The notes beneath the pieces are model-generated. The model did no database searches. It was not told the DNA's origin and saw only the letters and a list, made by a program, of their open reading frames with translations. Of a stretch of 64,000 nucleotides of DNA, positions 12,141 to 21,573 are shown piece by piece. Position 1 is the first letter of the stretch; every line of letters begins with the position of its first letter. Both the position numbers and the translations under genes were made by a program. This DNA comes from Leucobacter sp. UT-8R-CII-1-4 (GTDB lineage Bacteria > Actinomycetota > Actinomycetes > Actinomycetales > Microbacteriaceae): contig NZ_JASCRS010000002.1 in the NCBI RefSeq assembly GCF_030010235.1, positions 1 to 64,000 of the forward strand, written 5' to 3'.

Positions 12141-14216
12141 TTAGCTATTGCTTGCGCTCACCAGGTCGCTCGTGTATCCGAGCAACTGAATCTTTTCACC
12201 CGAGCTTGCGGTTGGCACGAAGAACAACAGCTGATGGGCGACAACGCTCACAAGCTTGTCCTGCTGTCCTTCAAGACCACTCAGCGCCGTGAGGCTCTTC
12301 GGCACGGTTGGCCGCCAGCGGGTTCCCTCTGGTGGCGCTTCGACGCGGGTCTCAAGTACCGAAGTTGTCACGAGCGCGCCGCCGGTGCCGGTTGAGAGGC
12401 TGAGGATCGATCCCTCCTGCTGGGCTGCTGAGACAGAATAGTTGATCTGTTCACCGTTTGCTGCGGCCTTTTCAGCTGACTGTGCAGCCCAGGAGGCTCC
12501 GCTTCGCTCGATCAGGCTGTCACCCTCAAGGTTGAACTTTTCTGCCTCAGCCACACCGGCACCGCCAGCGAGCACTGCCGAATAGTCGACGCCCGTCTGT
12601 GCAGGGGTCAGTGCGAGGGTTGCGAGGTCATCTGCAAGCAGCGCGGCACCCTCTTCAGCAGGTGCGGCTTCTGGCATGGTGATTCCGCCGCGAAGAGCGA
12701 TGGTGCGCGAAACAAGGAAGTTCTCATATTGATTCTCTTGAGTCATCACCAGTGCAAGTGACGGTGATTCTTTGCTCTCCGCGTCATTCTTTGCATCGTC
12801 GGTTGCAGCATCGTCCGCAGCCGCTTCGTCACCGCTAGTCGCAGTCTCAGAAGCAACCACTACGAAAATGGTGCGAGGCCAGCCCTCTGTACTCTGCACG
12901 ATCTGGTAGCCAAGCTCCTGATCGGTGATACGTGGCACTACAACTTCGTAGTCAGGCACGGCCTTACGAATCGTGTAGTTGGCTTCACGCTCAGTTAGCG
13001 CCTCATCAGTAAATCGAGCCTCGAGCGGGCCAGCATCAAGGCTGTCATCGGCTTCGCCCGAAAGCGCTGCAATGTCTCCGAGGATCCGCGTGATCTGTGT
13101 CTGCGAAACAGGCACCGGCGCGCGCATTGACTTTGCGTCAGATTCAACCGGCGCATCAGCGACCTCTTCGCTTGCCGAGAAGTCTGGCCAGTAGTTCGCT
13201 GTACAACCGCTCAAGCCGAGCGCCGCAGTGACCACCAGAGCCGGAACTGCAAATGCGCGCTTCACGATTTTGCCCTTCTTTGGTGCCGCTACCCGCTTCA
13301 TCGTGTTCTCGTCAGTTGCGGAGCCACTCTTAGGCTCACCGTGCTCGGTTGCACCCTCGGCAGAGGTTGCGCCCGCGTCAGGGGCGACTGCTTCGTCGCT
13401 CTCTGACGATTCAATACCCTTTGGCGTCGCATCGCCCTTCGAAGGCTTCACGTTCTTCGCTGCCGGCTGCTCGCCAGCCTTACTACCCGACTTTGAGAAC
13501 ACATTTCGAATGCCCTGCAACGGCCCCTTGCGGCCACGACGCGGGCCAAGCCCACGGCGGTCGTGATCCACCGCAAGCAGGTAAAGCACTGCGCCGAGCA
13601 GCGCAAACACGCCACCACCGACAAGCAGCGGACCAGCCCAAGGGGTGCGGCGATCCTGCACCCATTCAATCGAAACCTTTGGAGACTTTGAAGTTTCGGC
13701 AACCGAAACAATCACTGCCTGATCCGGGTCAAGCGACACCGGCATACGCACGGTCTGGGTCTTTGACTCAGAGTTCTCAGACTGCGAACCACGCTGATCC
13801 AGCCACAGGTCACTACCGAACGGCGAAGGAACCTCGATCTTCTCTTGGTCGTCGGCCTTGCTCAGCTCAGCGAATTCTGCGGCAGCCTCTGAGTTCGCAG
13901 GAATCTTCGTTGACTCAAGCGACTTCGACTTCGCGTTTGCGGTGACCTCAGCGTGTGGGAACGCTGCCGTCCAAGCTTCAATGTCACGCACATGGCCGGT
14001 CGCGACGAAAGGTTCGTCTCCCTCAACCACAACGTTTGCCTGACCCGTCAAAGTATCGAACTGATCCGCGTTAAACACGGCCAATCCATTCGGCGCATCA
14101 AACGTAGTTGAATAGGTCACCTTGTGAGGCCCAGCCAAAAAAGTGACCTGACCAATACCTAATACGAGCATGATGCCCGAAAGCACAAGCGCCGAAAATG
14201 CAAGCACAAACCGCAC
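12141..14216 (-). CDS. Unknown membrane protein with internal lipoprotein-like signal
   Basis: A 691-residue protein of unknown function with a GTG start behind GAGGGGA. Visible layout: membrane segment 1 (about 4-27); an extracellular region (30-190); membrane segment 2 (193-216); a charged, low-complexity cytoplasmic linker (217-320) rich in Ser, Glu, Lys and Ala; then KKGKIVKR followed by AFAVPALVVTAALGLSGC (321-338). That last segment looks exactly like a lipoprotein signal with lipobox LSGC, and Met306 could start it. The rest (340-691) is a secreted-type domain rich in Ala and acidic residues. Either two genes have fused, or an internal start makes a separate lipoprotein. It heads the thioredoxin-desulfurase operon and diverges from the coiled-coil gene. 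Confidence 0.8.
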   Translation of the reverse strand: MRFVLAFSALVLSGIMLVLGIGQVTFLAGPHKVTYSTTFDAPNGLAVFNADQFDTLTGQANVVVEGDEPFVATGHVRDIEAWTAAFPHAEVTANAKSKSLESTKIPANSEAAAEFAELSKADDQEKIEVPSPFGSDLWLDQRGSQSENSESKTQTVRMPVSLDPDQAVIVSVAETSKSPKVSIEWVQDRRTPWAGPLLVGGGVFALLGAVLYLLAVDHDRRGLGPRRGRKGPLQGIRNVFSKSGSKAGEQPAAKNVKPSKGDATPKGIESSESDEAVAPDAGATSAEGATEHGEPKSGSATDENTMKRVAAPKKGKIVKRAFAVPALVVTAALGLSGCTANYWPDFSASEEVADAPVESDAKSMRAPVPVSQTQITRILGDIAALSGEADDSLDAGPLEARFTDEALTEREANYTIRKAVPDYEVVVPRITDQELGYQIVQSTEGWPRTIFVVVASETATSGDEAAADDAATDDAKNDAESKESPSLALVMTQENQYENFLVSRTIALRGGITMPEAAPAEEGAALLADDLATLALTPAQTGVDYSAVLAGGAGVAEAEKFNLEGDSLIERSGASWAAQSAEKAAANGEQINYSVSAAQQEGSILSLSTGTGGALVTTSVLETRVEAPPEGTRWRPTVPKSLTALSGLEGQQDKLVSVVAHQLLFFVPTASSGEKIQLLGYTSDLVSASNS

Positions 14217-14404
14217 GGCAGCTTCCCCTCTGCTTTCAAAGTTTCAGCAGCCTCAAGAGATAAGACTGCACATTTCAGACCTCAACGCTACCGGAGCGCG
14301 CCGAACTTCGCCTGAAAAACCCGGATCAACTAGGATTACAACATCGGGAATCGTATTCAGCCCGCAGCTTTAAGAGCTGGGCTCGAAACCTACCAGGAGC
14401 ATCG

Positions 14405-17083
14405 GTGTCAGAAGCAAATTCGCAGTTCTCACAAGCCATTCGTGGCTACAACCGTGCAGAAGTTGACGCTCGCGTGGCGGCACTGAGCGGCCACATTGAT
14501 TCGCTACAAGCGCACATTCAGTCATTGCAGTCGGCGCATCAAACCGCCGTTGGCGATGTTGATTCCCAGCGCGCCCTCATCGAAGACCTGCAAGCACAGG
14601 TCGCTGAACTCGGTGCAAGTGGCTACACCGGCCTGGGTTTGCGTGTCGAAAAGAGCCTGCACCAAGCCGAACAAACAGCACAGACATTGATGGCGCAGGC
14701 AGATCTCGACGCCGAGAAGCTTCGCCGCAACACCGAAGCTGAAGCAGAACGACTACTCCGCCAGGCTCAAACTCGTGCAGATGAGCTGGTCACATCAGCC
14801 ACCGAACAGGCAGAGACACTCGTCACTGAGGCACGAAACGAAGCCGAAACGCGCGAAGCTCACGCAAAAGAGCAGGTAGAACTACTCACCACCGAAGCAC
14901 AGCAGCGCGCCGCTTCGCTCACCGCCGACAGCGAACTCGACGCTAGCTCCGCCATTGAGACTGCCAAGGCTGAGGCCAGGGCGATCCTCGCTGAAGCAAA
15001 GGGCGAAGCAGAACGACTCGGCAATGCTGCGCGAGCAGAGGCCGGAACGCTTCGCGAAGAAACCGAACGCGCCGCTGAAGAGTTTGCGCGCCTTCGCGAA
15101 AGCCACGAGCGCGAAGCAGAGCTCGAGCGAAGCCGACTCACCACCGAAGGTGAACGCGCCCGCGCAGAATTCGCCGAGCGTATTCAACGCGAAGAAGCAG
15201 ATCTCGCCGCACGATTCGCCGAGCGTGAGAAAACACTCAGCTTCGAGATGAACGCGCTCCGTCTCACACTCACCGACGAGATCGAGACGCTTCGCAATAA
15301 GATCGCTCAGGAACGCGCCGAGCACGAACAGAGCATCGCGGCAGAGCTTTCGACCCATCAGGCACGCATCGAGGCAGAGTCGCAAAGCCACAGCGAGAAG
15401 CTGGCCGCCGCTCAGTCCGAGCACGAAGCCACCCAAGAGCGCAACACTGCCGCGCAAGCAGCCCAACTCGCCTCGCTCGCAGCTCAGGCAGAGCGAGAGC
15501 GCGAGCGCGCGAAAGAGGTTGCCGAAGCTGAACTCAGCGAAGCAGCGTCGGCGCAGGCAACAGCCCTTGCCGAAGAGCTTGAGCAGCACGACTTCACGCT
15601 GACCGCAGAGATCACCGAGCACGAAGCTGCCCTCGCCAAAGAGCGCAGCGCGCACGAGTCAGAAATCGAGCGCGGGCGCGAAGAGCTGCGCAGCGCAATC
15701 ACCGCGACCGAAGCAAAAATCGCGAAGGATCGCTCTACGCACCAAGCGAGCCTCGAAAAAGAGCGCACGCTGCACCTTGAGCGCATCGCCACCGAGCGTA
15801 TTGAGCATGACAACACGCTTGCCGACGAGCGCGAAGCGCACGACGCCGCAATCGCAGAAGAGCGCGAAGCCCACGAGAGCTCAATCGCTGAAGAACGCGA
15901 GAACCACGAGGCCACTCTGGCAAACGAGCGAGAGAACCACGACGAAACTCTGGCAACAGAACGTGAAGCGCACGACCAGCAGCTCGCCCAAGAACGCGAA
16001 GAACAAGAAGCTCACCTATTGAGCGAGCGCGCAGCACACGACAAGAAGATCGCAAAAGAACGCGCAGCTCATGAGAAGAGCATTGCCAAAGAGCTCGCCG
16101 CGCATCAGGCTTCACTCAGCGACACCCAGACCATGCACGAAGAGCGTATTGCTTCTGAAAGCACAGCGCACAGCGAAGAACTCGCCGCTCTTGCAGCGAG
16201 TACCGCAGAGGCGCTGCGGATCCAACGCGAAGAAGCGGCAACCGCACTCGGCATTGACCGCGAGCAGTTCGAGCTTCAAGCAGATCGCGACCGAGTAAGC
16301 CTGGCCGACGACATTGCACGCGAACGCGCCGATCATGAGCGTCGTGTGACAGCAGAGTATGCAGCACACCAAGAACAGCTGCGCAGCGAACGAGCCGATG
16401 CCATCGCCGCGACCGAACGTGACGTGGAAAGCATGCGCACCAAGGTCACCGCGGAGCTTGACACCCTGCGAGCAAACACGGTCGAAGAGTTGGCAGAGTA
16501 CCGCTCAACGATTGAGACCGAGCTGGCTACAGCCAAAGCTTCGACGGAAGACTTCGTGCGTGATGAGCGACAGCGCATCACCACCGAAGCCGAAGAATTT
16601 GCACAGACCGCAGCCGAGCGCCGAGAGACCCTTGAGCGTGAGGTCTCAGATCGTCAGGCTGAGGCCGCGGCCACCGCAAGCGAACAGCTCACGGCAGCAC
16701 GCGCTTCACTTGCCGAAATTCAAGAACAGCTGGCAACCGCTCGTGGCGAGTACGAGCGTGTGCTTGGCGGTGCAGCAGCAGATGCCCGCGAAACCCGCCT
16801 CGCGGCAGAACGCCAAGCTGCAGAAATCGTGCAAGAAGCTGAGCAGCGCGCAAACCACACATTCACTGAGGCTGAGAACCGCGCACAAAAGGTGCTCGCA
16901 GCCGCCGAAGATCGTATGGTTCAGCTCAAGGTAGAACGAGTGGCCGTTGCGCGCTACTTCGAAAGCCTCGGCGAAGTTGTCTTGAACGCGAAAAAGCTTG
17001 AAGAAAGCGTAAAGCCTTCTACTGAGGCTGAGATTACGAGCGAGAACAACGCCGACGTGTCTACCTCTGCAGACGACGCATGA
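14405..17083 (+). CDS. Long hendecad coiled-coil protein, DivIVA/Scy-like scaffold
   Basis: An 892-residue, almost entirely helical protein. The N-terminal FSQAIRGYNRAEVDARV resembles the DivIVA membrane-targeting motif (GY followed by EVD). Residues about 85-300 are an Ala/Glu-rich coiled coil. Residues 442-595 are fourteen consecutive 11-residue units with the pattern ERxxHxxxIAx; two shorter runs start near 303 and 391. Hendecad coiled coils are known from Streptomyces Scy, a polar scaffold that works with DivIVA and FilP, so a polar cytoskeletal role is inferred. A His recurs at the same position in nearly every unit. The GTG start follows AGGAG at good spacing. It overlaps rnhA by 4 bp. 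An SbcC/SMC-like protein is unlikely because no ATPase motif is present. Confidence 0.85.
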   Translation: MSEANSQFSQAIRGYNRAEVDARVAALSGHIDSLQAHIQSLQSAHQTAVGDVDSQRALIEDLQAQVAELGASGYTGLGLRVEKSLHQAEQTAQTLMAQADLDAEKLRRNTEAEAERLLRQAQTRADELVTSATEQAETLVTEARNEAETREAHAKEQVELLTTEAQQRAASLTADSELDASSAIETAKAEARAILAEAKGEAERLGNAARAEAGTLREETERAAEEFARLRESHEREAELERSRLTTEGERARAEFAERIQREEADLAARFAEREKTLSFEMNALRLTLTDEIETLRNKIAQERAEHEQSIAAELSTHQARIEAESQSHSEKLAAAQSEHEATQERNTAAQAAQLASLAAQAERERERAKEVAEAELSEAASAQATALAEELEQHDFTLTAEITEHEAALAKERSAHESEIERGREELRSAITATEAKIAKDRSTHQASLEKERTLHLERIATERIEHDNTLADEREAHDAAIAEEREAHESSIAEERENHEATLANERENHDETLATEREAHDQQLAQEREEQEAHLLSERAAHDKKIAKERAAHEKSIAKELAAHQASLSDTQTMHEERIASESTAHSEELAALAASTAEALRIQREEAATALGIDREQFELQADRDRVSLADDIARERADHERRVTAEYAAHQEQLRSERADAIAATERDVESMRTKVTAELDTLRANTVEELAEYRSTIETELATAKASTEDFVRDERQRITTEAEEFAQTAAERRETLEREVSDRQAEAAATASEQLTAARASLAEIQEQLATARGEYERVLGGAAADARETRLAAERQAAEIVQEAEQRANHTFTEAENRAQKVLAAAEDRMVQLKVERVAVARYFESLGEVVLNAKKLEESVKPSTEAEITSENNADVSTSADDA
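15728..16189 (+). repeat. Fourteen tandem 33-bp units encoding hendecads
   Basis: Residues 442-595 of the coiled-coil protein can be written as 14 units of 11 residues without a break. Nearly every unit begins Glu-Arg or similar and has His at position 5. Adjacent units such as EREAHDAAIAE and EREAHESSIAE differ by few residues, pointing to duplication at the DNA level. Confidence 0.85.
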
Positions 17084-17604
17084 CCATCACAGCAGCAGCC
17101 GACGGATCGGCACTAGGGAACCCCGGTCCGGCCGGTTGGGCTTGGTACATTGACGACGCTCAGTGGCGTGCCGGCGGTTGGCCGCGCGCCACCAATAACC
17201 AGGGCGAACTCATGGCAGTGATCGACCTCCTGCACGCCACCGCTCATCGCGCCGACGAGCAGCTTCACGTGCTCTGCGACAGCCAATACGTAATCAACTC
17301 GGTCACCCAGTGGATGCCAGGCTGGAAACGCCGCGGCTGGCGCAAAGCCGACGGCAAACCAGTGCTTAACCGCGAGCTACTTGAAACACTTGACCAAGCA
17401 ATGCAGGGTCGACAGGTTCGATTCGAGTGGGTGAAGGGGCACGCCGGCCACCCACTCAACGAGGCAGCAGACGACAAAGCGCGAGCGGCGGCCACTGCCT
17501 ACCAGCGCGGACAAGAACCCGAAGCAGGCCCAGGTATTGCTGCCGCGGCGCCGAGCCCAAAAGTTCCGCTAGCTGCTCCCCCGCAACAAGACACACTTTT
17601 TTAG
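17080..17604 (+). CDS. rnhA: Ribonuclease H family protein
   Basis: A 174-residue type I RNase H, which cuts the RNA strand of RNA-DNA hybrids. The catalytic carboxylates are visible: Asp8 (ADGSALGNPGPAGW), Glu43 (NNQGELMA), Asp67 (CDSQYVIN) and the GHxGHPLNEAADDKAR block with the late His and Asp. A basic handle is present (GWKRRGWRKADGKPV). The last ~35 residues are a Pro/Ala-rich tail ending QQDTLF. The pattern 'QxDTLF' at a C-terminus resembles a sliding-clamp (DnaN) binding peptide, which is an inference. It is coupled to the coiled-coil gene by a 4-bp overlap. Confidence 0.95.
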   Translation: MTITAAADGSALGNPGPAGWAWYIDDAQWRAGGWPRATNNQGELMAVIDLLHATAHRADEQLHVLCDSQYVINSVTQWMPGWKRRGWRKADGKPVLNRELLETLDQAMQGRQVRFEWVKGHAGHPLNEAADDKARAAATAYQRGQEPEAGPGIAAAAPSPKVPLAAPPQQDTLF

Positions 17605-17640
17605 AGCGCTGGATCGCCGATCCCCCAAGCGAGTAATTGT

Positions 17641-17937
17641 TTAGGGCAGTCGCCAGCAGTGCGAATGATAGTGACGGCGCTGTTGCACAGCAGCGGCGTC
17701 GCCAAATAGGTGTTCGGCGCTCCACGCGACGATGTGTGCCTGACCTGCGGGCACATCGGTACCGCAGTCGGGGCAACGGTACGCCTTCTCAGCGCGATGC
17801 GCAGGGATTTCGCGCACGAACCATTCGGTTCCGCGACGGTACTGCTTCTGCGCTCCCCCGTAGGCAAGCCGAGTCACATCACGCGGTGGATCTTGTGCGG
17901 CTCGCTGATACTTGCTGGGGCCGCGTCTACGCGCCAT
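17641..17937 (-). CDS. Small zinc-ribbon-like protein conserved in actinobacteria
   Basis: A 98-residue basic protein. The N-terminus RRRGPSKYQRAAQDPPRD and block GGAQKQYRRGTEWFVREI are rich in Arg. CPDCG is followed 30-odd residues later by HYHSHCW, together forming a probable Cys/His zinc site. Similar short proteins are widespread in actinobacteria and are often labelled ATP/GTP-binding without evidence; I see no nucleotide-binding motif. Nucleic-acid binding is plausible from charge. Convergent with rnhA, with a 36-base gap. Confidence 0.8.
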   Translation of the reverse strand: MARRRGPSKYQRAAQDPPRDVTRLAYGGAQKQYRRGTEWFVREIPAHRAEKAYRCPDCGTDVPAGQAHIVAWSAEHLFGDAAAVQQRRHYHSHCWRLP

Positions 17938-17955
17938 GAGCGCGAACTCGTTCGA

Positions 17956-18540
17956 TTACCACCAGCTATTTGAGACCCAGAAGTCATAGGCGCCAGCCCA
18001 GCTGCCGTAACGACCGACAGCGTAACCATTAGCCCAGCGCAGGTTATCTACTGGATCATAGCCATTGCCTGGCACCTTGCTGCAAGGCAATGCCTGAACA
18101 AGGCCGCAAGCGCCGCTACCTGAGTTAGTAGCATTCGGGTTCCAGCCACTTTCGCGACTCACAACGTAATCCACGTAGCCCCAGTCGCTTGGATCGATGC
18201 CAGCGGCAGCCATCCATTCAGCGGGCGCGCCGCCACCGGTGTAGAAGATCGGGCCGGAGCCGCCAGCAGAGCTCTTAGTTTCTGCGACAGGAGGTGGCTC
18301 GGGCGCCATTTCTTCAGCGGGAGCCGTTGCAAGTGGAATGATTGGTGCATCGACCAGGGTCGGCACAAACTCCTGATTGATCCGCTCATAAAATGCTTCG
18401 TCGGCAAGAGCCGGCTTCGACTGCGAGAGCGGTGCGATGATCGCGGTGCCGGCGATACCCGCGACCGCGAAGGCGGCGAGGTATCCCCGCAGGCGCTTCA
18501 TGCGGTGAGGTGCGGTGGGGGTATTCGTAGCAAGAGTCAC
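17956..18540 (-). CDS. Secreted lysozyme/transglycosylase-like protein
   Basis: A 194-residue exported protein. A basic n-region (RMKRLRG) leads into AAFAVAGIAGTAIIAPL with a likely cleavage near ALA-DE (about residue 47). A Pro/Ala linker follows. The C-terminal ~85 residues hold VVSRESGWNPNATN, GACGLVQALPCSKVPG, and DNLRWANGYAVGRYGSW. This is the small actinobacterial transglycosylase-like fold related to resuscitation-promoting factors, with the Glu of SRESGW as the catalytic candidate. Two Cys flanking LVQALP may form a disulfide. GTG start at 18540; Met14 is a possible alternative. Role: peptidoglycan remodelling (inferred). Confidence 0.85.
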   Translation of the reverse strand: MTLATNTPTAPHRMKRLRGYLAAFAVAGIAGTAIIAPLSQSKPALADEAFYERINQEFVPTLVDAPIIPLATAPAEEMAPEPPPVAETKSSAGGSGPIFYTGGGAPAEWMAAAGIDPSDWGYVDYVVSRESGWNPNATNSGSGACGLVQALPCSKVPGNGYDPVDNLRWANGYAVGRYGSWAGAYDFWVSNSWW

Positions 18541-18595
18541 AATGTAACGATCTTATCTCAGTTTAATGGAGCGGTCGAGTCTGAGCTCTCAGCTC

Positions 18596-19180
18596 TCAGC
18601 GGGTGGCCAGCAAAAGCTCGATCACGGCGTCGAGCAGCGCGTCGACCTGATCCTCGTTATAGCCGCGCCATTCCGAATGAAACACGACACTGCGCACCTC
18701 TGCTGTAGAGAGCTGGGCTTCACCAGCAAAGAGCGCAGAAACGCGATCAAGAAAAGCATCGACCTGTGAGCGACGGTATCCACTTGCGAAGAAGCCACGG
18801 CGCGAAAAACGTTTGCCGCGAGGGCGATCAAGACGACCGCGCACATCGCGCAACAGCTGGCCAACCTCAGCCCACCAAGCCTCGTCACCAATCTCAGCCA
18901 TGCGCGTGCGCCGCTCGCGCTCATAAAATACTTCTTCGAGCCGATCCATCGCAGCGTCGACAAATCGCGCCGAGTAGCCGCGACGCTTCAGCGGAAACGC
19001 AGCACGTCGAATCTCCGCCGAGGTGACCGGGTTCTTTGTCGGCTGATCCTGATCATAGGTCTGCCGCGCACGCTCAAGAAACGCATCTACCTGATCAAAT
19101 TGGTAGCCAAGCTGGCTGCCCTCGGCCAACGGGAACGCACTGTGTTCTCGTGACGATGAATCTGTGGATTTTTTGCTCAT
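18596..19180 (-). CDS. DivIVA-domain protein
   Basis: A 194-residue protein with three or four copies of the short DivIVA-type motif: LGYQFDQVDAFLERA (about 24-38), RGYSARFVDAAMDRLEE, SGYRRSQVDAFLDRVSA and RGYNEDQVDALLDAV. Charged linkers separate them, and no long coiled coil follows. Known DivIVA domains recognise curved membranes through the GYxxxxVD segment. Multiple short copies without a coiled coil are seen in many small actinobacterial proteins of unknown role. The ATG overlaps the cdsA stop region by 4 bp, so it is translated just before CdsA. Confidence 0.85.
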   Translation of the reverse strand: MSKKSTDSSSREHSAFPLAEGSQLGYQFDQVDAFLERARQTYDQDQPTKNPVTSAEIRRAAFPLKRRGYSARFVDAAMDRLEEVFYERERRTRMAEIGDEAWWAEVGQLLRDVRGRLDRPRGKRFSRRGFFASGYRRSQVDAFLDRVSALFAGEAQLSTAEVRSVVFHSEWRGYNEDQVDALLDAVIELLLATR

Positions 19181-20112
19181 GCAAATACTCCCAAGCTGAG
19201 CGCCACACCATAAACGGCAACAGCCGAAGGCAATAGCGAATCAAGTCGATCAAGGAACCCACCGTGTCCGGGGATCCAAGAACTCATGTCTTTCACACCG
19301 AGATTGCGCTTGATCAGCGACTCGGTCAAATCGCCGCCCGTCGCCGTAATCAGAACAACAACACCAAGCAATACGCCAACCCACCAAGGCTGTTCAAGTG
19401 CAAGCAACGAAATCGCAACACCCGCAGCAATAGCGGCGACAGCAGCCCCAGCAAAACCCTCCCAGGTCTTGTTCGGGCTGATCCTCGGTGTCATCTTGTG
19501 TTTGCCGAGCGTAACGCCCGCAGCGTATGCGCCAACATCGACCGACACCACAATCAACACGAGCGCAAACACCCACCACTCACCGCGATCCGGCGCCTGC
19601 ACAAGCAGAATAGCCATCGACGCGAGAAACGGCACGTAGACAAGCGTGAACAAACCCGAAAAGACGTCGCGCAGCAGCGTTTTCGGCGGCACTTCCCAGG
19701 CAGGCACAAGTCCCTCAAGCAGTCGCCAGATCACCAGCAACGCTGAAGCGATGAACAGCCCAAAAAGTGCACCGCGCGCGCCATAGAAAGCAGTGCCGCC
19801 GACGATAATCAAACCGCCAATAGCTACGCCCAGACGGGGCACCCTTCGGCCTGAAACCCGAAAGGCCGCGGCAAGCTCAATCAGCGCAACGGTCACAATC
19901 GCTGCAACCAGCGCGATAAATGCCCACTGCACGGTGAACAGGGTCACCAAGAAAATGGCAGCAAAAATGAGCCCGCTCAGAATGGCAAGAAACAGATTCC
20001 TGCCAGCCTTCTCTTCGATTTTTGCGTTTGTAGCCTCGAACTGGGCTTTTGCGTCGCCAATTTGGGCGCGCAGCTCTTCCCGCAGTTCGTCTCGGCGATC
20101 CTGCCCGGACAT
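19177..20112 (-). CDS. cdsA: Phosphatidate cytidylyltransferase
   Basis: CdsA, 311 residues, makes CDP-diacylglycerol from phosphatidate and CTP at the membrane. A ~40-residue soluble N-terminus rich in Arg/Glu precedes about eight membrane segments. The CTP-transferase signature near the C-terminus is intact: ESLIKRNLGVKD followed by PGHGGFLDRLDS. The gene follows frr by 5 bases in the conserved rpsB-tsf-pyrH-frr-cdsA order. The product feeds PgsA, encoded at 51402-52010. Confidence 0.96.
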   Translation of the reverse strand: MSGQDRRDELREELRAQIGDAKAQFEATNAKIEEKAGRNLFLAILSGLIFAAIFLVTLFTVQWAFIALVAAIVTVALIELAAAFRVSGRRVPRLGVAIGGLIIVGGTAFYGARGALFGLFIASALLVIWRLLEGLVPAWEVPPKTLLRDVFSGLFTLVYVPFLASMAILLVQAPDRGEWWVFALVLIVVSVDVGAYAAGVTLGKHKMTPRISPNKTWEGFAGAAVAAIAAGVAISLLALEQPWWVGVLLGVVVLITATGGDLTESLIKRNLGVKDMSSWIPGHGGFLDRLDSLLPSAVAVYGVALSLGVFA

Positions 20113-20117
20113 GGTCG

Positions 20118-20672
20118 TTAGACCTCCAGCAGCTCTGCTTCTTTGTGCTTCAGCGACTCATCAATCTGATCGATGAACTGCTTGGTCACGGAGTCCAGCT
20201 CTTTCTCGGCCCGGTTGATCTCGTCTTCGCCAACTTCGCTCTTGAGCGCGTCAAGCGAATCCTTACCGTGACGACGTACGTTGCGAATAGCAACACGTGC
20301 GTCTTCAGCGCGGCCCTTAACGATCTTGACGAACTCCTTGCGACGCTCTTCGGTGAGCTCTGGAAGAGTCACGCGAATCACATTGCCGTCGTTTGATGGG
20401 TTCGCGCCAAGGTTTGGCATGTCGCGAATCGCCTGCTCGATGTCTTTCATCGCGCCCTTGTCGTAAGGGGTGATCAGGAGGCTGCGTGCGTCCTGGTTCG
20501 CGACCGATGCGAGCTGCGAGAGCGGAGTCGGGGTGCCGTAGTAGTCGACCTGTACATTCTGCAGGAGCGACGGGTTCGCACGGCCGGTACGCACAGTTGC
20601 GAATCCCTCACGTGCGGCTTCGACGGCTTTGGTCATACGTTCTTTGACGTCTACGAAGACCTCATCGATCAC
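20118..20672 (-). CDS. frr: Ribosome recycling factor
   Basis: RRF, 184 residues, splits the post-termination ribosome together with EF-G. Family motifs are [37 protein letters not shown] and the C-terminal [14 protein letters not shown] chose the GTG at 20672 ([13 protein letters not shown]) because AAGGAG lies 7 bases upstream and homology starts there. A longer open frame reaching into pyrH is not supported. Confidence 0.97.
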   Translation of the reverse strand: MIDEVFVDVKERMTKAVEAAREGFATVRTGRANPSLLQNVQVDYYGTPTPLSQLASVANQDARSLLITPYDKGAMKDIEQAIRDMPNLGANPSNDGNVIRVTLPELTEERRKEFVKIVKGRAEDARVAIRNVRRHGKDSLDALKSEVGEDEINRAEKELDSVTKQFIDQIDESLKHKEAELLEV

Positions 20673-20749
20673 GGTAGCTCCTTCAGAGTGGGTTGAATGT
20701 TGAAAGTCTATCTGCGCGCACCCAGTGAGGTGCGCAAGCAAAGGGGGTG

Positions 20750-21463
20750 TTAGCTGTGCACCAGGGTGCCGAGGCGCTCGCCACGGATCGCGGCGGTGAC
20801 GTTGCCCGATGGCTCCATACCAAAGACGCGCATTGGCATGCCGTTGTCCATACACAGGCTGAACGAGGTCGAATCAACAACCTTGAGGCCCTTCACTAGA
20901 GCATCGCTGTAAGTGATCTCATTGATCAGGGTGGCGGTTGGGTCCTTGTGCGGATCTGCGGTGTACACACCGTCTACACCGTTCTTCGCGACCAGCACTT
21001 CATCGGCTTCAATCTCAAGCGCGCGTTGCGCAGCAACGGTGTCTGTTGAGAAGTAGGGCAAGCCTGCGCCGGCACCAAAGATCACAACGCGACCCTTTTC
21101 CAGGTGACGAACCGCACGCAGCGGAATGTAGGTTTCAGCTACCTGGGTCATTGTGATTGCGGACTGAACGCGAGTTTCAACGCCGGCCTGCTCAAGGAAG
21201 TCCTGCAGAGCAAGCGAGTTCATGACAGTACCGAGCATGCCCATGTAGTCAGCGCGTGCGCGGTCCATGCCGCGCTGCGAAAGCTCCGCTCCCCGGAAGA
21301 AGTTGCCACCGCCAACCACAATCGCGACCTCGGCCGAGTCCATTGCCGCAGCAATCTCACGAGCGATCTGGCTCACAACATCAGGATTCACACCGAGGGT
21401 TCCCCCACCGAATGCCTCACCCGAGAGCTTGAGCAGTACGCGACGCTTGCGGGGTGTGGACAT
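20750..21463 (-). CDS. pyrH: UMP kinase
   Basis: PyrH, 237 residues, phosphorylates UMP to UDP using ATP; bacterial UMP kinases belong to the amino-acid-kinase fold. Visible are [39 protein letters not shown] and the [30 protein letters not shown] block. AAGGAG precedes the ATG. A terminator lies between tsf and this gene, so pyrH-frr-cdsA probably have their own promoter or depend on read-through. Confidence 0.97.
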   Translation of the reverse strand: MSTPRKRRVLLKLSGEAFGGGTLGVNPDVVSQIAREIAAAMDSAEVAIVVGGGNFFRGAELSQRGMDRARADYMGMLGTVMNSLALQDFLEQAGVETRVQSAITMTQVAETYIPLRAVRHLEKGRVVIFGAGAGLPYFSTDTVAAQRALEIEADEVLVAKNGVDGVYTADPHKDPTATLINEITYSDALVKGLKVVDSTSFSLCMDNGMPMRVFGMEPSGNVTAAIRGERLGTLVHS

Positions 21464-21573
21464 AAGATTTGCTCCTTCATACGAGGGTATTAAGATCCAG
21501 CCTAGCGCTGAGCGCGTAACGACTGCCAGTGGGGTGTGCCTTAACCTCGTGGCATCTGACCACGGGCAAGGAA

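Noticed and set aside
20673-20855. Upstream extension of frr
   Set aside because: It runs into pyrH; the GTG at 20672 has AAGGAG at good spacing and begins the family homology.
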